A stretch of DNA of 64,000 nucleotides, taken from Diphasiastrum complanatum (lineage: Eukaryota; Streptophyta; Lycopodiopsida; Lycopodiales; Lycopodiaceae). The stretch spans positions 7,225,156 to 7,289,155 of the forward strand of contig CM055106.1 in assembly GCA_029204225.1 (NCBI GenBank). The letters are read 5' to 3'. This document shows, in pieces, positions 63,393-64,000 of this stretch. The position numbers and the translations under genes were made by a program. The first letter of the stretch is position 1; each line of letters begins with the position of its first letter. The notes under the pieces were generated by a model. The model ran no database searches, was not told where the DNA came from, and worked only from the letters and a program-made list of their open reading frames with translations.

Positions 63393-64000
63393 CCTAAGGT
63401 TACCATGCATTTTGATCCATTTGAGTGAAAACTATTCATCAATCTTGAGCTAGAAATTGTCAAGGCCCATTTTCCTAGCTATCTTGTTCAATTTTGGATC
63501 AAAAGAGATCAAAAGGACATTGATTGGGTCTGACCTGGTACTGTACGGAATCAGGTGCTCAGACACGTGTGAATAACATCCAATTTCAGTTTGGGAGTTC
63601 TCTTTCATGTTTGATCCAAAAATCTTGCTAGATAGCTTGTTTTGAAGCTATTTTTGTCTAGTTTCTGATGCAATCAGTTTCATTCCATTTGGTTGAGCCA
63701 ATCAAAAGTTATAAGCTTTTGAAGAGGGTTAGGTAGGGCACCTAGACCTGGGTGGACACATTTGGTTTGGTCAAAAGATTGCTTGTTTGATCCAAAATCA
63801 CAGTTGAATGCTTACCAATCTCATCTATATGTGATCTAGGCACTGTTTTGAGATCTTAGCAATTTTGTTTCATGCAATATCATTGTATTTGAGTCAAATT
63901 TGGTTTCTTAGTGTATTTCACACGTTCTAAGAGTGTTTGATCCTAACTTTGCCCATACTCCATCATTTGATGTGAAGTAGATCTAGTTTTGGAGAGATTG

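Overview
The window is nuclear DNA of a land plant. The evidence is a ten-exon plastid isoprenoid gene (DXS) with a likely transit peptide, a small secreted LTP-like gene with a TATA box, spliceosomal introns, and dense Ty1/copia and Ty3/gypsy debris. Very long GA/CT microsatellites and AT-rich intergenic DNA fit a repeat-rich genome. I lean towards a seed-free lineage such as a fern, but nothing in the sequence proves this.

Layout. 1-20.5 kb is a graveyard of broken copia and gypsy pieces on both strands: PBS sites, gag, integrase and RT fragments, a copia element with two truncated LTRs at 11.9-16.2 kb, and a DNA N4/N6-methylase-like fragment at 17.4-17.95 kb. 21.4-29.7 kb (minus) is DXS, the only clear host metabolic gene; one of its introns carries a small hAT-like insertion. 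30-44.4 kb holds a GC-rich palindromic patch, tandem repeats, a DUF7869-like relic, a gypsy gag relic, and copia LTR/gag pieces. 44.4-49.3 kb is nearly empty. 49.5 kb (plus) is a secreted nsLTP-like gene. 60.4-64 kb is LTR material, ending with the complete 5' LTR and PBS of a copia-type element that runs off the right edge.

The notable object is at 51,708-60,181: an 8.47 kb DNA element bounded by perfect 32-bp terminal inverted repeats, each of which also folds on itself. It carries three long genes. The plus-strand gene (52.1-55.9 kb, four exons, about 1,184 codons) has a coiled coil and a possible transposase-like core. The two minus-strand genes look chromatin-related. One (59.56-58.22 kb) has a BAH-like domain. 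The other (57.85-56.53 kb) starts with the exact histone H3 tail MARTKQTAR, continues through an RE-repeat, acidic/Q-rich, basic and polyproline linker, and ends in a clear histone H3 fold. Between the converging genes lie three exact-length 70-bp palindromic tandem units. All three genes carry in-frame stops, so this copy is decayed. The combination of an H3-like protein, a BAH-like reader and a large ORF inside one TIR element suggests a transposon that encodes its own chromatin components. I know of no description of this.
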